In this document: positions 35,902 to 47,900 of the stretch, piece after piece | Position numbering within the stretch: the first letter of the stretch is position 1 | How the letters are laid out: the number at the start of each line of letters is the position of its first letter | Assembly (NCBI GenBank): GCA_900491605.1 | Contig: UESW01003831.1 | Span: forward strand, 1,614,300-1,678,299 | Origin: Calamus simplicifolius | Taxonomy: Eukaryota; Streptophyta; Magnoliopsida; Arecales; Arecaceae | DNA length: 64,000 nucleotides | Reading direction: 5' to 3' | Translations under genes and position numbers: made by a program | The notes under the pieces: model-generated | Databases searched by the model: none | What the model saw: the letters and a program-made list of their open reading frames with translations, nothing else | Told to the model about the DNA's origin: nothing

Positions 35902-38101
35902 TGTTGGGAATTGTATCCTAAAGCCAATCATTTGATGATTGTGCTGATGTAAATTGTATATAAATTGATATATTAATAAAAGTTATTTGGCAGTTTATTC
36001 ATTACAAGAACATCTTCTTAAAACTCCTAAGTAATGAAGCCCTCAGGATCTTCCTTCACGATAAAGAGGATTTATCTTTGAAGGTCCTTAAAAGAGTTCG
36101 CGACCAAATGATATACTATGACAGGGCCATAGTACTATCAATTATAGGACGTTGTATATCATATTTGTTGGTTGTCCTCTTAACCAAGGAGTGTAGAGAC
36201 ACTGGTATGACATACAGGTGAAAGTGTAGGAGTACATTTCACCGAACGTGACTCATTTTCGGATACTCTACTGTCAAGAGTTAATCCGAGAAGATATAGG
36301 TATAAGTATCCTTCAGACCTGAAGATCACAACCAGTGGCTTACAAGAAACTCATTGTACTTAGGTGCCGGACCACCTGGATTTTTAATCCAGCTACGAAA
36401 GGTTACTGGGTGCAGTCAAGTACTTGTGGTAGTCAGTTGTGGATCAAGATGGAATTTGACCTATCCCGTTAAAAGGAGAAATGCTTGTGTTTCAATTTAG
36501 CAAGACCTTGGCCAAGGCACTTCATGTGAAAGTCACATGATCACTAAAATTAAAATCACTTTATGGATTTGCTGTTTAGAGTTGACAGGCTCTTAAGCCA
36601 TCCTTAGCATTTGTGGTCAAGAGGATGAATTATACGGTAACTATTTCTTAGGGTTCTTGGAGTTTGCTCGGCAACTCTTCGACCTATCCGGACGTCGGGT
36701 TCCATTGCTAGATGGGCACATCGATTAGTATAGAAAATTATTTCTATGCTACCGGCTTAGGTTCGAACCTAGAGAGTCACACGCATAGAAGTTTCCTAGG
36801 ATGATCTATTTGCTGATCAATGATTGAGAATCGTATATGATTTAATTAATCAATTTGATTGATTGAATTATCTCAATTGGATTAAGTACAAGTGAATAAG
36901 ATTCAATTTGGTTTAAGTCTATTAGAAGGACTAATCAATTTCAAATATTGATTTGAAATTAGATTTGATTTGGATTTAAATAGATTCAGGATTAGCCAAA
37001 TTTGATTTGGGCTAGGACCATGATCTATTGTATTAATCCAATAAATTCAAATTAGCTTAAAACCAAAAATCCAAACCCCATGTGTGAAAAAGGTTTTCTC
37101 GCATGATGAGATAACTAAAATCTCATCTCATGAGAAATTAAATTCTCATGTAGAATTTAATTTATAATTTTTAGTCTTCTTCAAATGATTCCCAAGTTCA
37201 AGAAAAATAAATTTTACTAAAAGGTTCATTTTTGGAAGAGCACTCCACACAACTCTTCGTGCATTGACAAGTGTGTGAATTAATGTGCCTCTTTGGAAGA
37301 GCACTCCACACAACTCTCCGTGCATTGACAAGTGTGTGAATTAATGTGCCTCTTTGGAAGAGCACTCCACACAACTCTTCGTGCATTGACAAGCGTGTGA
37401 ATTAATGTGCCTCTTTGGAATAGCACTCCACACAACTCTTCATGCATTGATAAGTGTGTGAATTTAATATGTTTCTTAAGTTTTCACAAAAATAGCAGAA
37501 TTCTAAATGTTAGAATTCAATAGGCTGGCTAATATAAAACTATAAATAGAGGACATCCCTCACCATAACACAACACAAGATCAAAAGAGATCAAAAATTC
37601 TAAACAGTTAGAACCAAGTGTTATAGTTCTAAGAGTTAGAACAGAAAATTCTGGTATGATTTTAGTGTTAGCAAAGCCTGGTGGATCTTGGAGGAAGATT
37701 CAAGTGAAAGAATTCAAGATCAGCAAAATTATTTTTTCGCGAGCTAGCACTCCCGGGAATCCGATCATTCGGGGCTTCGCATGGACAATACTAGAGGCCG
37801 GACGATTGAACGGCTGCAGAGCACAAAGGATTTACCTACTGTTCTTAAGGTGAGTGATTTGATCCTTAGATCTTAAGGCAGGCTTCAAGATGAGTAGTAT
37901 GACTTCTCATCTTGAAGATTAAGATATGATCTTAATTATTTAATTTATATGCAATACTTAGATCAAACGATCTTATAATATAAGGCAAAGATATGATCTT
38001 GATGCATGTTAGAAAGATTAATATGTAATCTTTAAATTTCCGCATTGATAATTGTTATCAAATTTTAAAATATGCATGCCTCGGGGTCAACTCTCCCAAC
38101 A
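35902..38101 (+). repeat. 3' LTR of copia B
   Basis: Nearly identical to 28086-30284. The TATA box is at 37541-37548 and the 61-bp tandem array at about 37225-37468. Confidence 0.95.
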
Positions 38102-40354
38102 CTCTCTTCATGGCATGGTAACATCATGGTAACTTTAATCCAAAGAAACTCTCATTTTCATGGTAACATCATGGTAACATTAATCCAAGGAAATGGAAGA
38201 AACTCTCATTCTCATGGTAATGTTAATCCAAGTGTCACAATCTCAGCCTTTGAAATTAGGAATTGGTTATCTCATAACTACATGCCCTAATTTGTACATG
38301 TTCATCATCGAACCATAGAGATTTATCATGCCTCATCCCATAGGCATGGTTCCATCTTCACATGGCTGAGATTAGCCATCCATACCCGAATAATCAGAGC
38401 CATCCATTATATGGATCAAGTCATATCTGGGTATCCAATTATTTGTTCATCATATGCACAAATAATTTTTCCTTAACATTCCTTCTACTATAATGGATCA
38501 TATCAATTATTATTTTATCTTCTTTAAATTGGATCTCACCAAATTATTTAATTGATCATCTTATCTGAATTAAATCTAATTTAATTCTTATTTTAATTCA
38601 TCCAATATTCTCCTTAATGCGTGTGACCCATTAGGCCCTTTAACATGCTGGCAATAATCATGTCCTAATCATAGACCCTAGGAATGATTGGACAACTCTT
38701 TGTCTAATTCAACAACATGATTATATATCATGAGAGGCCTCTAGCAAAGTATCATGACCACCCAACTGCTAAAGGTTTTGTTGACGTGACCATCAACACC
38801 TGTCCATGAATGGTTACCGTATGATCAAATCCTTTCGTCACATATCCCAGATCAATCAGTGGTATGGAATGTGTCAACCCTGTAATTGATCTTTATTTAC
38901 TTGATCTCAAGAAAAATTGACTTATATGAATTAGAACTTTGAAACCATTTTAAATTTCAACTCAACCTTGCAAGGATTTAACAATCAATTTAATCCATCA
39001 AGTGGCCGTGGGATATAACCCTTTCTATCAAGGGAGGCGAATCCTATCTTGATCAAACACCATCTTCATGTGCTTCAAGTCCTACCCAATCGACAACATA
39101 TTTGCCACCCGTGGCTAAAGCGACGTTTGAATGCCGTCAAAGCATGACATTCAACACATGAGATGCAATGAAGATCTTAAGTCAAAGGATCACTCACACC
39201 ACCGTCATTTAGAGATTAACCATCGACACTATATAGAATATCCATAGGGATCTCTATACGGGTCATCCAATGCATCGTTACAATAACAAGCATCCACACA
39301 CCTATCCAAGTATCTTCATACTTCAGCTTGTGAAATCAACTGCTCACCCTAAGGGTGAGGATATGCAATGTGTGCTAGTCTCACGGTGTTCGATGGTGTC
39401 CAGTCCCATCTACACATCGACTAGGGAAATTTAAAGAATCGAACCATAACGTGCAATTTGGATCTCACAATTTATAATCTCTATTACAAATTCCATATGC
39501 ACAGTTCACATTCTTTTAGACTTTATCTCACAGACATATATATCAAATATATTATAAAAGATATTTGGATAGATAAAAAAATAATTTTATTTGATTTGTA
39601 TTCATAGAATGTATATAGCATCCAATCCGATTGGATCTAGGGCATACACTAATAGCTTGATGTTAGATGAGACCACCTTCTTCATGATCTTTTCGATGAA
39701 GGGTGGGCCCTGCTCCATCCGTGACTATTAATGGGACTCGTGCTTGACGACGTCTATTTCTTGGCGCATCTCTTGAAGTTGCCGTTCCATTCCCTCATTC
39801 TGAACAGTTTGAAAGGCTGGGCGGAGAGATCGCGGCCACAACATCAAATCATGGTGCAAGAAGATCAGAGACAAGGAGCGGGCCCGGTGGGACCGATGTA
39901 AACTCCTATCTTTGCCCTTCTATAGTGCATGTTCCACTTCTTCCTTGCGGCCGAGTTATTGTGGGTGGCTCGTATCCTCAAGTGGGTTGGATAGATGAGT
40001 TGTCAGTTGAACTGGGGCAGCTACTCCACCAAAGTGCTGTTGAGCAGGTGTAGCTGGTGGAGAACTCCATAGAGGCCCTGCACCAACTGCATCAGGGCTT
40101 GAACTTGTCAGACCAGCGCACCAAACTGATCCTGGGTGACGAGGGCCATGGATAACGACAGATTCTCGGTCGACGGTGGTTGTGAGGGCATTATATTACT
40201 TGTGGGGTCAGGCCTCTGGGAAGCGGCTTGATACGGAGCATAAGCAGTTGTTCTCTTGCGATTGGCCATTGAGGATATGTCCTTCTTGCTTAAACCTTTT
40301 CTCCTTGGTTTCAAGTTTTCAGAGGGATTTGAGGCCTTTCCTCTAGCACCAATC

Positions 40355-41119
40355 TGTTGCTGCTAATTTTCGTTCTCTGGCCTGGGGACGATGTACATTG
40401 GGATCCAGGTAGCACTCTCCCATCCGGATGGACCTACAAGACAATCTTCACATAGGAGTCACAGGGGGTGGTCCCTGCGGAAGACCCTCCAACGTTCAAG
40501 TCAGTGAAAACCTTCAGCAGATAAGAGGAGAAGGTTGTTGCAGAAGGATGCTCCATAGAAGGTTTCTAGAGAGCAATCGCTTCCGCTTATATTGTGAGGG
40601 CTTAGAGTTTCCTTCGAGATACGTATCTGAGGGGTCTTAGGACTTAGTATTTGCGCACTATCGAGAAAGTAAATAGTTGCCTGATTTCTTGGATGTGTTT
40701 TAGGGAGTTGGCATCCGATAAGGCCAAAATCCCATCGGTTACAGGGATTGGTGGTTGATGAAGCTGATAGATGCTTTATTGGGAATTTGAAATCTCATTG
40801 ATCATGGATGGAGTGCTGTATTTGGCTTCCGTTTCTGTTTTGAAAAGCTTACTCCAAAATCCTTGCGATCGAGATGATTCATCCTTCGAGATATCCAGTA
40901 TGATTTGAAGCAGTAATGGCGCTTACGTTGAGAGGATGAGGATCAATTCGACCAAAGTATGGAGAGGCTTGGACTTGCCGAAGTATAGAGATAGAATATA
41001 GCACCGCTTATCCTTCTCTATGAAGAAGAATAGCCATATCATGATAGTAGATGAGAGCTCTTAAATGAATTTTGTTCTCAGCCACGTGCCAATCAACACA
41101 ATAACATTTTAACCTCCCA
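40355..41119 (-). repeat. 5' LTR of the gag-only gypsy element
   Basis: Begins TGTTGCTGCTAATTTTCG at 40355 (U5 end on the minus strand) and ends near 41119. It matches 15464-16314. The sequence just left of it reads GATTGGTGCTAGAGG on the minus strand, resembling the degenerate primer-site position TATTGGTGTGCCAGG of the element at 52660-58884. Confidence 0.8.
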
Positions 41120-41445
41120 CGGGTCAACTTAATGGAACTGACAAAGAAAGTTTGTTTCTCGTGCCTCGTCACGTACTACCCCTTCTGGCAAGCTACATTT
41201 ATGGACGAAAACTAGCGAGTCACAGTTTATGAAATACAATATCAAACAAAAAAACGAAAAAAACCACGCTACACAAAGCAAATAAGAATTCTATTAACCA
41301 CCACAAAAAAAAAAGACTTCATCCAATGTCACGATTGTTAGATGCCTTTAAAGATAATCAAATATAAAAGAATAATCTTATCCAACGTCAATGTATTGAT
41401 TAACATTTAAAGAAACGTCAATGTATCTTTACTTGCTCTCGAGCT
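41120..41445. other. Flank without recognised features
   Basis: About 325 bases between the gypsy 5' LTR and a LINE fragment. Nothing recognisable is seen. Confidence 0.6.
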
Positions 41446-42305
41446 ATGAGGATATGGCAGCAGATGCAGCTCACCCCGTGGGTGACTGAGGATGGACCCA
41501 TTCAGCTATCTTTCTTGCATGCCATTCGTCTTGCTGCTCAGAGGGGTCTGGGTGCCCAGTGTGCTGTCTCAGCTTATTTGGCTTATCATATTTGGCTCAC
41601 TAGGAATCAGATGGTTTTCTCTGATGAGACTGCTCCATCCCATATTATTATCAGAAAGGCTGTTTTTCTTGCTAAAGAGTATGGCCGCTCTTCCCTTGCT
41701 GTTCATTCTGCTCGACCCGGTCACTGGGACTCCCCTGCTGCCTTGGCAGCGCACCATTCTACGGTCTTTGTTTCTTGAGAGCCCCCACCCCGGGTTATGT
41801 CAAAGTGAACTTTGATGGCTCTGTCTCCGATCGTATCGCTGGGTCCGGTTTTGTTATTAGGGGTTAGGAGGGAGAGCTTCTTGCTGCCGGTGGTCATGGT
41901 TCCCTGGATTTATCGGTCCCGATGGCGGAGCTTCAGGCTGCTTGGGCTGGAATCAGTTATGTCGTTCGTTATTTGGCCTCGAACAGATTGATTATTGAGG
42001 GAGATTCTCTTACTGTTATTCGTTGGATTCGTCGGGATGGGGGTCCTCATTCCACCAATCCCATCCTTCGTGCAATCTGGGATTCTCTCCGGACTACAAC
42101 TGCGCCTCTGATTCGTCATGTTTATAAGGAAGCCAATGCGGCAGCTGATTGGGTTGCTAATCTCACAGCTCGCCATCCAGGCCCGTGGAATGGCATATGG
42201 GTGATCCATGCCCTTATTTTGCATCAAATTATGTATTCTGACTTCTCGGGCTTGACTCACGCCAGACTGGTGTGATCGCCCGTTTGTAACAAAAAAAAAA
42301 AAGAA
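41446..42305 (+). pseudogene. 5'-truncated L1-type LINE: C-terminal RNase H domain
   Basis: Across one frame change (about 41770) and one stop, the product shows AYHIWLTRNQMVF (zinc-binding/RT C-terminal region), then VNFDGSVSDRIAGSGFVIRG, MAELQAAWAGISYVVRY, LIIEGDSLTVIRWIRRDG and YKEANAAADWVANL, the plant LINE-associated RNase H (RVT_3) pattern with the D-E-D residues visible. An A-rich tail at about 42289-42305 marks the 3' end. The reverse transcriptase itself is missing, as expected after 5' truncation. Confidence 0.8.
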
Positions 42306-42609
42306 ACAGTCCCTCCAAGACAATGACCGAGTATGATGAGATATCAGCAAAACAAGAAAACAAGCCAAAACAAACAGAGATATAATGAGATGCCCGAATA
42401 AATTTTTCAAGCATGCACCGGCCAGAGATCGAGAGACAAAGTCCGAGCACATAACATATTTTGAGGAACAAAAATCAACAGAAAGGTAATGGGATAACGT
42501 CCAGATTTTACAATGTGATCCAAAGTTATCAATTTCGTTTCGAATTATGTTTCATTTTAGCTTATGAAACAAAATATTTTAGTATCGGACCGTTTCGATG
42601 CTTCATTTC

Positions 42610-42635
42610 GATATATATATATATATATATATATA
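42610..42635. repeat. (AT)n microsatellite
   Basis: Uninterrupted AT run inside the hAT relic; a second AT run lies at 43466-43485. Confidence 0.9.
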
Positions 42636-42779
42636 AAATAAAAAGTATATTCATAATTCATATTCTTCATAAACAATAATAACAACAACAAAAATAAAAA
42701 TAAAAATTATATTCATAATTCATAAGTTTCATCATCAATAATATATGAATAAGATAAAAAATAAAAACTTATGTTCATA

Positions 42780-43395
42780 ATTCATTCTCTTCATCAACAC
42801 CATAAAGATAATGATCTTCATCTTCTGCTTGTATATGAGCACTAATTTCTATATTCAAATTAGTGACATCCTCATCATCAAATGCAACATCTTCTTCATC
42901 ATCTAAAATTAAAAGCTAATGGAGCTTCAATTGTCTCCCAACTTAAAACTTCTCCATCAAGAAGTCCAGGCTCTTTAGAGATCCATTCACCTAATAAATC
43001 ATATTATCAAGACTTATAGGATCTAAAAATAAACTTAGATCCAAAAAGTTTTTTTCTCTTCTTCAAATTCCTATAAAAAAGACAAGAAAAAAAAAATTTA
43101 CAGCTTATAAAATTAATTTGAGAAACATGCACATAATAACAAGATCTTTTTTACCTCTCTCGGAGCTTGAGATTGTATTTCACTAAGACTAAATCATTAG
43201 TCTTTTATGTTCAAGCCTATTACGTTTTTTGGAATGAATAAATTCAAATTTATTCCAGTTTCTTTCATATCCAGTTGCATTACAACATTGAGTAAGAATT
43301 CTAATAGCAAACTTTTGAAGTTCTGGAGTGTTATTTTTAAATTGCTCCCATAATGCAACTAATTAGAAGGAGATTATTTATTAGTAACCTTAGAG
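42780..43395 (-). pseudogene. hAT transposase C-terminal dimerisation domain, broken
   Basis: The minus strand from about 43370 encodes ALWEQFKNNTPELQKFAIRI, LTQCCNATGYERNWNKFEFI and HSKKRNRLEHKRL, matching the plant hAT pattern (W-E-Q ... FAIRxLSQxCSxSxxERNWSxFExIHxKKRNRL). Further on, EWISKEPGLLDGEVLSWE and an Asp/Glu-rich tail follow after a likely intron. Stops break the frame. Confidence 0.8.
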
Positions 43396-43582
43396 AAGAA
43401 AATGAAAATTAATAAAAGTGAAAATGATTTAAAAAATCGATTAGATGTAAGATTTCAATTTTTTTGATATATATATATATATATAAATGATCCTGAAAGA
43501 TTTAAGAATTCATAAATTGGTTTCCGAAACATATTTTGCCAAAACAGTCGAAATACGCCGAAACGGCCGAACACGCCAAAAT

Positions 43583-43935
43583 CATAGTTACTAGGACCGA
43601 ACCGGTTGATTGGACCGGTTGAGCCGGAACTTGGAGGCAAAACTGATCTAGTTCTAATATAAAACCAGATGTGTAAGTGATCCGGAATAACTCGATCAAC
43701 CCATCCGATTCACCCGTGAACCGATCAACCCAGCCTAAACCGAATGAAATTATGGGTTTTATTATCATGTTAATCTTAAATTTTTTATTAAAAATTAATT
43801 TTTATTAATATAAATATTTTAAAATTAAAATAATTGATCGATGGTTCAACCAGTAACCCAACGGTTGTTGAACCAATGACCCAGTGACTCAAGCCCTTGG
43901 CCAAGTCAATGTCCAAGCCGAGTCTAACAACTATG
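43583..43935. mobile_element. hAT-type MITE with perfect 8-bp duplication
   Basis: The MITE begins CATAGTTACTAG and its reverse-complemented right end begins CATAGTTGTTAG. It is flanked by GCCAAAAT at 43575-43582 and again at 43936-43943, an exact 8-bp target duplication as made by hAT transposases. It is rich in ACCGG/CCGGTT palindromes near both ends. Similar elements (CATAGTTGTTAR.. with AACCAATGACCCAGTGACTC) are widespread in plants. Confidence 0.9.
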
Positions 43936-44225
43936 GCCAAAATGATCGAAATTTTTTCGAAGCGAAACGTAGGGCTCATCTTATTGGATAAGCCATAGAA
44001 ACGAAATATTTCAATCAAAACAAAATATTTCGACCGAAACAAAATCAATAACTTTGATGTAAACCGTTCATAGAAGATGCAATGAGAAAGGAAGCACACT
44101 CAAGAGACAAGGCCCAAGCACATAAGATACTTTTAAGGAACAAAAATCAACAGAAAAAGGTAACGTCCGGATTTTACAGGTGAACTGTTCCTAGAAGATA
44201 AAATGAGAAAGGAAGCGTACTCAAG

Positions 44226-44960
44226 TAGACAACATCATCAGGAAATTCTTGCGACAACTTAACTTTATCATGTAAGGGCAAAAAATAGCAAGAGACTTGG
44301 ATTGAGGGATGATGAGACATCTCAAAGCCCCAATCATGAGGGAAACCACCACATCATTTGCCTCCCTAATTAGAATTAGACATGAACATAGGAAAGGAAA
44401 AGAACAAAAACTAACCAAGAAGAATAAAAACTGGAGAAGTGAACTGCTGCATTCAGGATGTTTGACTTCCAAATGCTTAAAGTAGTTAACGCAATTTTCA
44501 CACTCCAAAAATTAAAGAAATTACATGTGCATAGTAAAACTTAAGAAAGAAATGCAGAAGCCCAAGATGGTGTCGGTTGCTCTGCGACTTAACAGCATAA
44601 ATCTATGTTCAATCCAAATAAGGATGATACTGGGCAAGAACTAGGATGACACACATCACAAAGCACAACTTCAACGTTCAAAGCATGGGCGATAATGGCA
44701 CAAATAGTTCACAAAAACAACTGGAACATTTAGTGGAAATGGAATGTATCCAACCGGAAGAAATTAAACAAATGTCCCACATTGTTTATTGGGTAAAAAA
44801 GACACCTGCAAAGCAGGCACTTGCTCCTTCCACAAAACCTATAGAAATCTCTCCAGCATTGACAAGAGTTAACATCAAACGCTCCTCAAAAAATGTGTTC
44901 TTTTGTTGGATGCAGGGATCATTAGCTGCATCTTTCTGATTATTACAAATAAATTAGTGC
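44226..44960. other. Downstream flank and 3' UTR region of the ATP synthase beta gene
   Basis: The 3' untranslated region of the minus-strand gene must lie in the upper part of this stretch. No clear poly-A signal could be fixed. The plus-strand frame of 97 codons at 44646 is considered a chance ORF. Confidence 0.5.
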
Positions 44961-47900
44961 TCAAGAGGCAGATTCCTTGGCAATCTTCTCAGCCTTGGCG
45001 ATAACTTCATCAATTCCTCCGACCATGTAAAATGACTGTTCAGGAAGATCATCATACTTCCCATCCAAAACACCCTGCAAGTGTGGATGTAAATAAGTTT
45101 CAGTGATCATTCACAAATTAAAGCACCTCAGATATAAAAAAGGCAGCATTAAAAAAAATAAATTAAGTCATAGGCATATCATTCTACAATGGACAGTAAA
45201 AATGTACAATTAAATTAAGTGCAAGGCAAAATTGTAACTCAACTACAGGAAAACTATAAAGATGTTAACAAGTACTTCACTATCAACAACAAATTGTCTC
45301 AAAGTTGGCTTATGCTTTGCTCTTATCAACAAAGTGCAAACAGGTGATAAGCAATGATAGGTATGCTGCTCCATGATCATCAAGGCTGACCATAAACACA
45401 GTCTCGCTATTTCTCAAATTGATGAAGGCAAAAAAAGCAAACCATACAATAAACACGTCCATGCTATTTCTCAACTTGATGAAGATAAAAGAGAAAGCAA
45501 AGCATACTGCACAAAATAAATAAACTACTGCTAAAGAGTAAGCAAAGACAAAGCAGCAGACCAACATGATTTAGTAAGTCCACTTTGTTATATACTACTT
45601 GCTCGCTTAAAACTCATAATTTGAGGGCTTGACAAGATGAAAGTCGCATGTATCATATCAGTAGAAGGCATTTGTGCAAGCAATACACCATAAGCAAGAC
45701 CTTTCAATACACTTTACATTAGAATACTTAAATGCAATAACATACAAGAAATACATGATAAGGTCGTGTTTCCCAGGGATTTCACTCACCTGGAAGCTGT
45801 TAACACTCTCCTTCAGCTCCACATATTTTCCAGGTGCACCTGTGAACACTTCAGCAACATGGAAAGGTTGACTCAGGAACCGCTGGATCTTCCGAGCACG
45901 AGCCACGGTCAACTTGTCATCTTCGCTGAGCTCATCCATTCCCAAAATAGCAATAATATCTTGAAGATTCTTGTAGTTCTGAAGAACCTTTTGAACCCCA
46001 CGAGCAGTGTTGTAATGCCCTTCTCCCAATACATGAGGAGAAAGCATTCTAGATGTTGAATCAAGAGGATCAACAGCAGGATATATACCAAGTTCAGAGA
46101 TCTTATTAAGAAAACAATCCCATGTCAGCAAAAAGAAACAGTAGAAAAAAGAAAATTAATTTGTAACATATTAAAGAAGATGACCAGGTAAAAGCACCTG
46201 TCGGGACAACACAGTTGTGGCATCAAGATGGGCAAAAGTTGTTGCAGGTGCAGGATCTGTCAAGTCATCAGCTGGCACGTAAATAGCTTGGACAGAGGTG
46301 ATCGAACCTTTCTTAGTTGTTGTGATACGTTCTTGAAGTCCACCAAGATCAGTGGCCAAAGTTGGTTGGTAACCAACAGCAGATGGGATACGACCAAGCA
46401 AAGCTGACACTTCAGAGTTTGCCTAGAAAATGTAGAAGAATGTATAAAATAAGAAACTAGGACATATATCTCTATTGCTCAATATATAAAAAATCAACAT
46501 TACTCCTGAGAGCTCACTTGCGTAAAACGGAAAATGTTGTCGATGAAAAGAAGCACATCTTGCCCTTCAGCATCTCGGAAGTGCTCTGCCACCGTCAACC
46601 CAGTCAAGCCAACACGGGCACGAGCACCAGGAGGCTCATTCATTTGCCCATATACAAGAGAACATTTGCTCTCACCCTGCAATATGATTTTCTTTGTGGT
46701 AAGGTCTAAGATGAAAAAAGACCCCAATGACAGTGACATATAAAATAAGGGAAAAAAAAAAAAAAGATTTGGACCTGCTTATCACCAAGCTTGATCACAC
46801 CACTCTCAACCATTTCCCTGTATAAGTCATTGCCTTCACGAGTACGTTCTCCAACACCAGCAAAGACAGAGAAACCACCTGGTAGGCAGAAAAGCTATGA
46901 ACATTATAATTGATAAGAACTCAAAAAAAAAAAAAAAAACAATAACTTATATTGTCTTATGACCAACCATGGGCTTTAGCAACATTGTTGATCAGTTCCA
47001 TAATAAGCACAGTTTTCCCCACACCAGCACCACCAAAAAGTCCAATCTTTCCACCTCTCTGGTATGGTGCCAAAAGGTCCACAACCTGTAAATAGAAGCA
47101 TACGCCATATAAGAAATGTGTAAAGAAGCTCAATGACAAGTTTGCAGAACACTAGAAAGTTAAGAAGAGCACAATTAAGTTCTTAAACATATTAATTTGA
47201 ATTAAAAACTGATATAAAATATGAAGCAAAAGTTGCAGAAGGTACACAATCAATCAATGTACCTTGATTCCAGTAACAAGAATTTGTTGTTCGGTCGCCT
47301 GGTCAACAAAAGCTGGGGCCTCACGATGGATGGGAAGGAAGTGATTCGTCTCTATTGAGGGAAGAAAAAGGAAATCAATATAAAAAATAAGCTTAGACCT
47401 AATAAATTCAAAACAAAGTCAGCTGAGACAGATATCTCATAATATGAAAAATTGGCAAGATAAAACTTACTTATATCACCCTTCTCGTCTATGGGCTCTC
47501 CAATAACATTAATGATGCGACCAAGGGTAGCCCTACCGACAGGCACCTAATTGGTGAACAAAACAATCCAGTCAATAGAAGAAACGCTAATGCAAAGCGA
47601 ATGAACAACTAAACACATCAAACTTTATAATTCAAATCACTGCAAAACACAATTGATAGAGCAAGACAGGTCCATTAACTCATTAAAACACAAATAGAAT
47701 GATTGCCATAAATTTTGCGCACTTACTTCCTCACCTCTAATTTATTAAAAGTAGATATCATAGGTATAATGGCAGATACCAACAGAGAATATTGGATCAG
47801 GATCAAATTGATGAGCTTAAAACAAAAAGACAACGGATAACCCGAACAGAACTTGGAACCTCGGACAAATGAACATCAAATTCTTGATTATTATCAATAA

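Larger units (their letters stand above)
28086..38101 (+). mobile_element. Ty1/copia element B, plus strand, youngest layer
   Basis: LTRs are 28086-30284 and 35902-38101 (2.2 kb each) with TG..CA ends and a perfect CTCTC duplication at 28081-28085 and 38102-38106. A primer site (30287-30298) and polypurine tract (35889-35901) are in the right places. The LTRs differ by only a few small changes in the parts compared, such as a 7-base and a 1-base indel near 28208/36030. It is inserted in the opposite orientation to copia A. Confidence 0.95.
20179..39654 (-). mobile_element. Ty1/copia element A, minus strand, interrupted by copia B
   Basis: The element has 3' LTR 20179-22162, an internal region 22163-27618, and 5' LTR 27619-39654 that is itself split by copia B (28086-38101). 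The perfect GCTTG duplication lies at 20174-20178 and 39655-39659. An initiator-Met tRNA primer site and a polypurine tract are present. The order gag, protease, integrase, reverse transcriptase, RNase H fits copia. Its LTRs differ at roughly several sites per hundred in the parts compared by eye, more than those of copia B. Confidence 0.95.
27619..39654 (-). repeat. 5' LTR of copia A, split by copia B
   Basis: Two parts, 27619-28085 and 38107-39654, together match the 3' LTR at 20179-22162. A local tandem duplication of about 35 bp (27955-28025, AGATCTAATCTTTTTCTTCT repeated) is absent from the 3' LTR. Confidence 0.9.
17560..40314 (-). pseudogene. gag: Gypsy gag, split into three by nested insertions
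   Basis: The minus-strand pieces are 40314 to 39660, 20178 to about 20055, and 18506 to about 17560. Order of blocks: an N-terminal leader (MANRKRTTAYAPYQ), then VSSNIKLSAIKPYNRTTDP-DDHL, SFRSIMMFHRASDAILCQAF, then LKPNSINSFDELGHSFTSLF, VKQREEESLRSFLGR, LEVDHLNHEVAMSALAS, and a zinc-knuckle relic around CDYGHDTEKYWQLK. This is the Retrotrans_gag domain of plant gypsy elements. The frame resumes exactly across both insertions. Stops (TGA at 40110-40108, TAG and others) and frameshifts break it; several look like C-to-T changes. It would have formed virus-like particles supplied with enzymes in trans. Confidence 0.8.
15464..41119 (-). mobile_element. Non-autonomous gag-only Ty3/gypsy element, host of the nest
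   Basis: Two related LTRs in the same orientation bound the element: 3' LTR 15464-16314 and 5' LTR 40355-41119. Inside are a primer-site-like sequence next to the 5' LTR, a broken gag, tandem repeats and a polypurine tract at 16315-16328. No protease, reverse transcriptase or integrase is found between gag and the 3' LTR. Without the insertions (18507-20054 and 20179-39659) its length would be about 4.6 kb. The LTRs differ at many sites, so it is the oldest layer of the nest. Flanking 5-mers do not match, so the outer duplication is lost or a border is off by some bases. Confidence 0.8.
42522..44056 (-). mobile_element. hAT-like DNA transposon relic
   Basis: Ends are CAAAGTTATCAATTTCGTTTCG on the left (first 17 bases match best) and CAAAGTTATTGATTTTG on the right in reverse complement. 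Flanking bases ATGTGATC and ATGTAAAC agree at six of eight positions. The interior holds a hAT transposase C-terminus on the minus strand and a nested MITE. The N-terminal part of the transposase is missing, so it is an internally deleted copy. Confidence 0.65.
42433..44225. repeat. Direct repeat of about 90-120 bp, three copies
   Basis: AGGAACAAAAATCAACAGAAA and following AACGTCC-GATTTTACA occur at 42464-42515 and 44135-44180. A block GAAGATRMAATGAGAAAGGAAGC occurs at 44074 and 44195, giving a 121-bp tandem step. The copies flank the hAT relic, so either the element entered one copy or the region duplicated around it. Confidence 0.7.
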
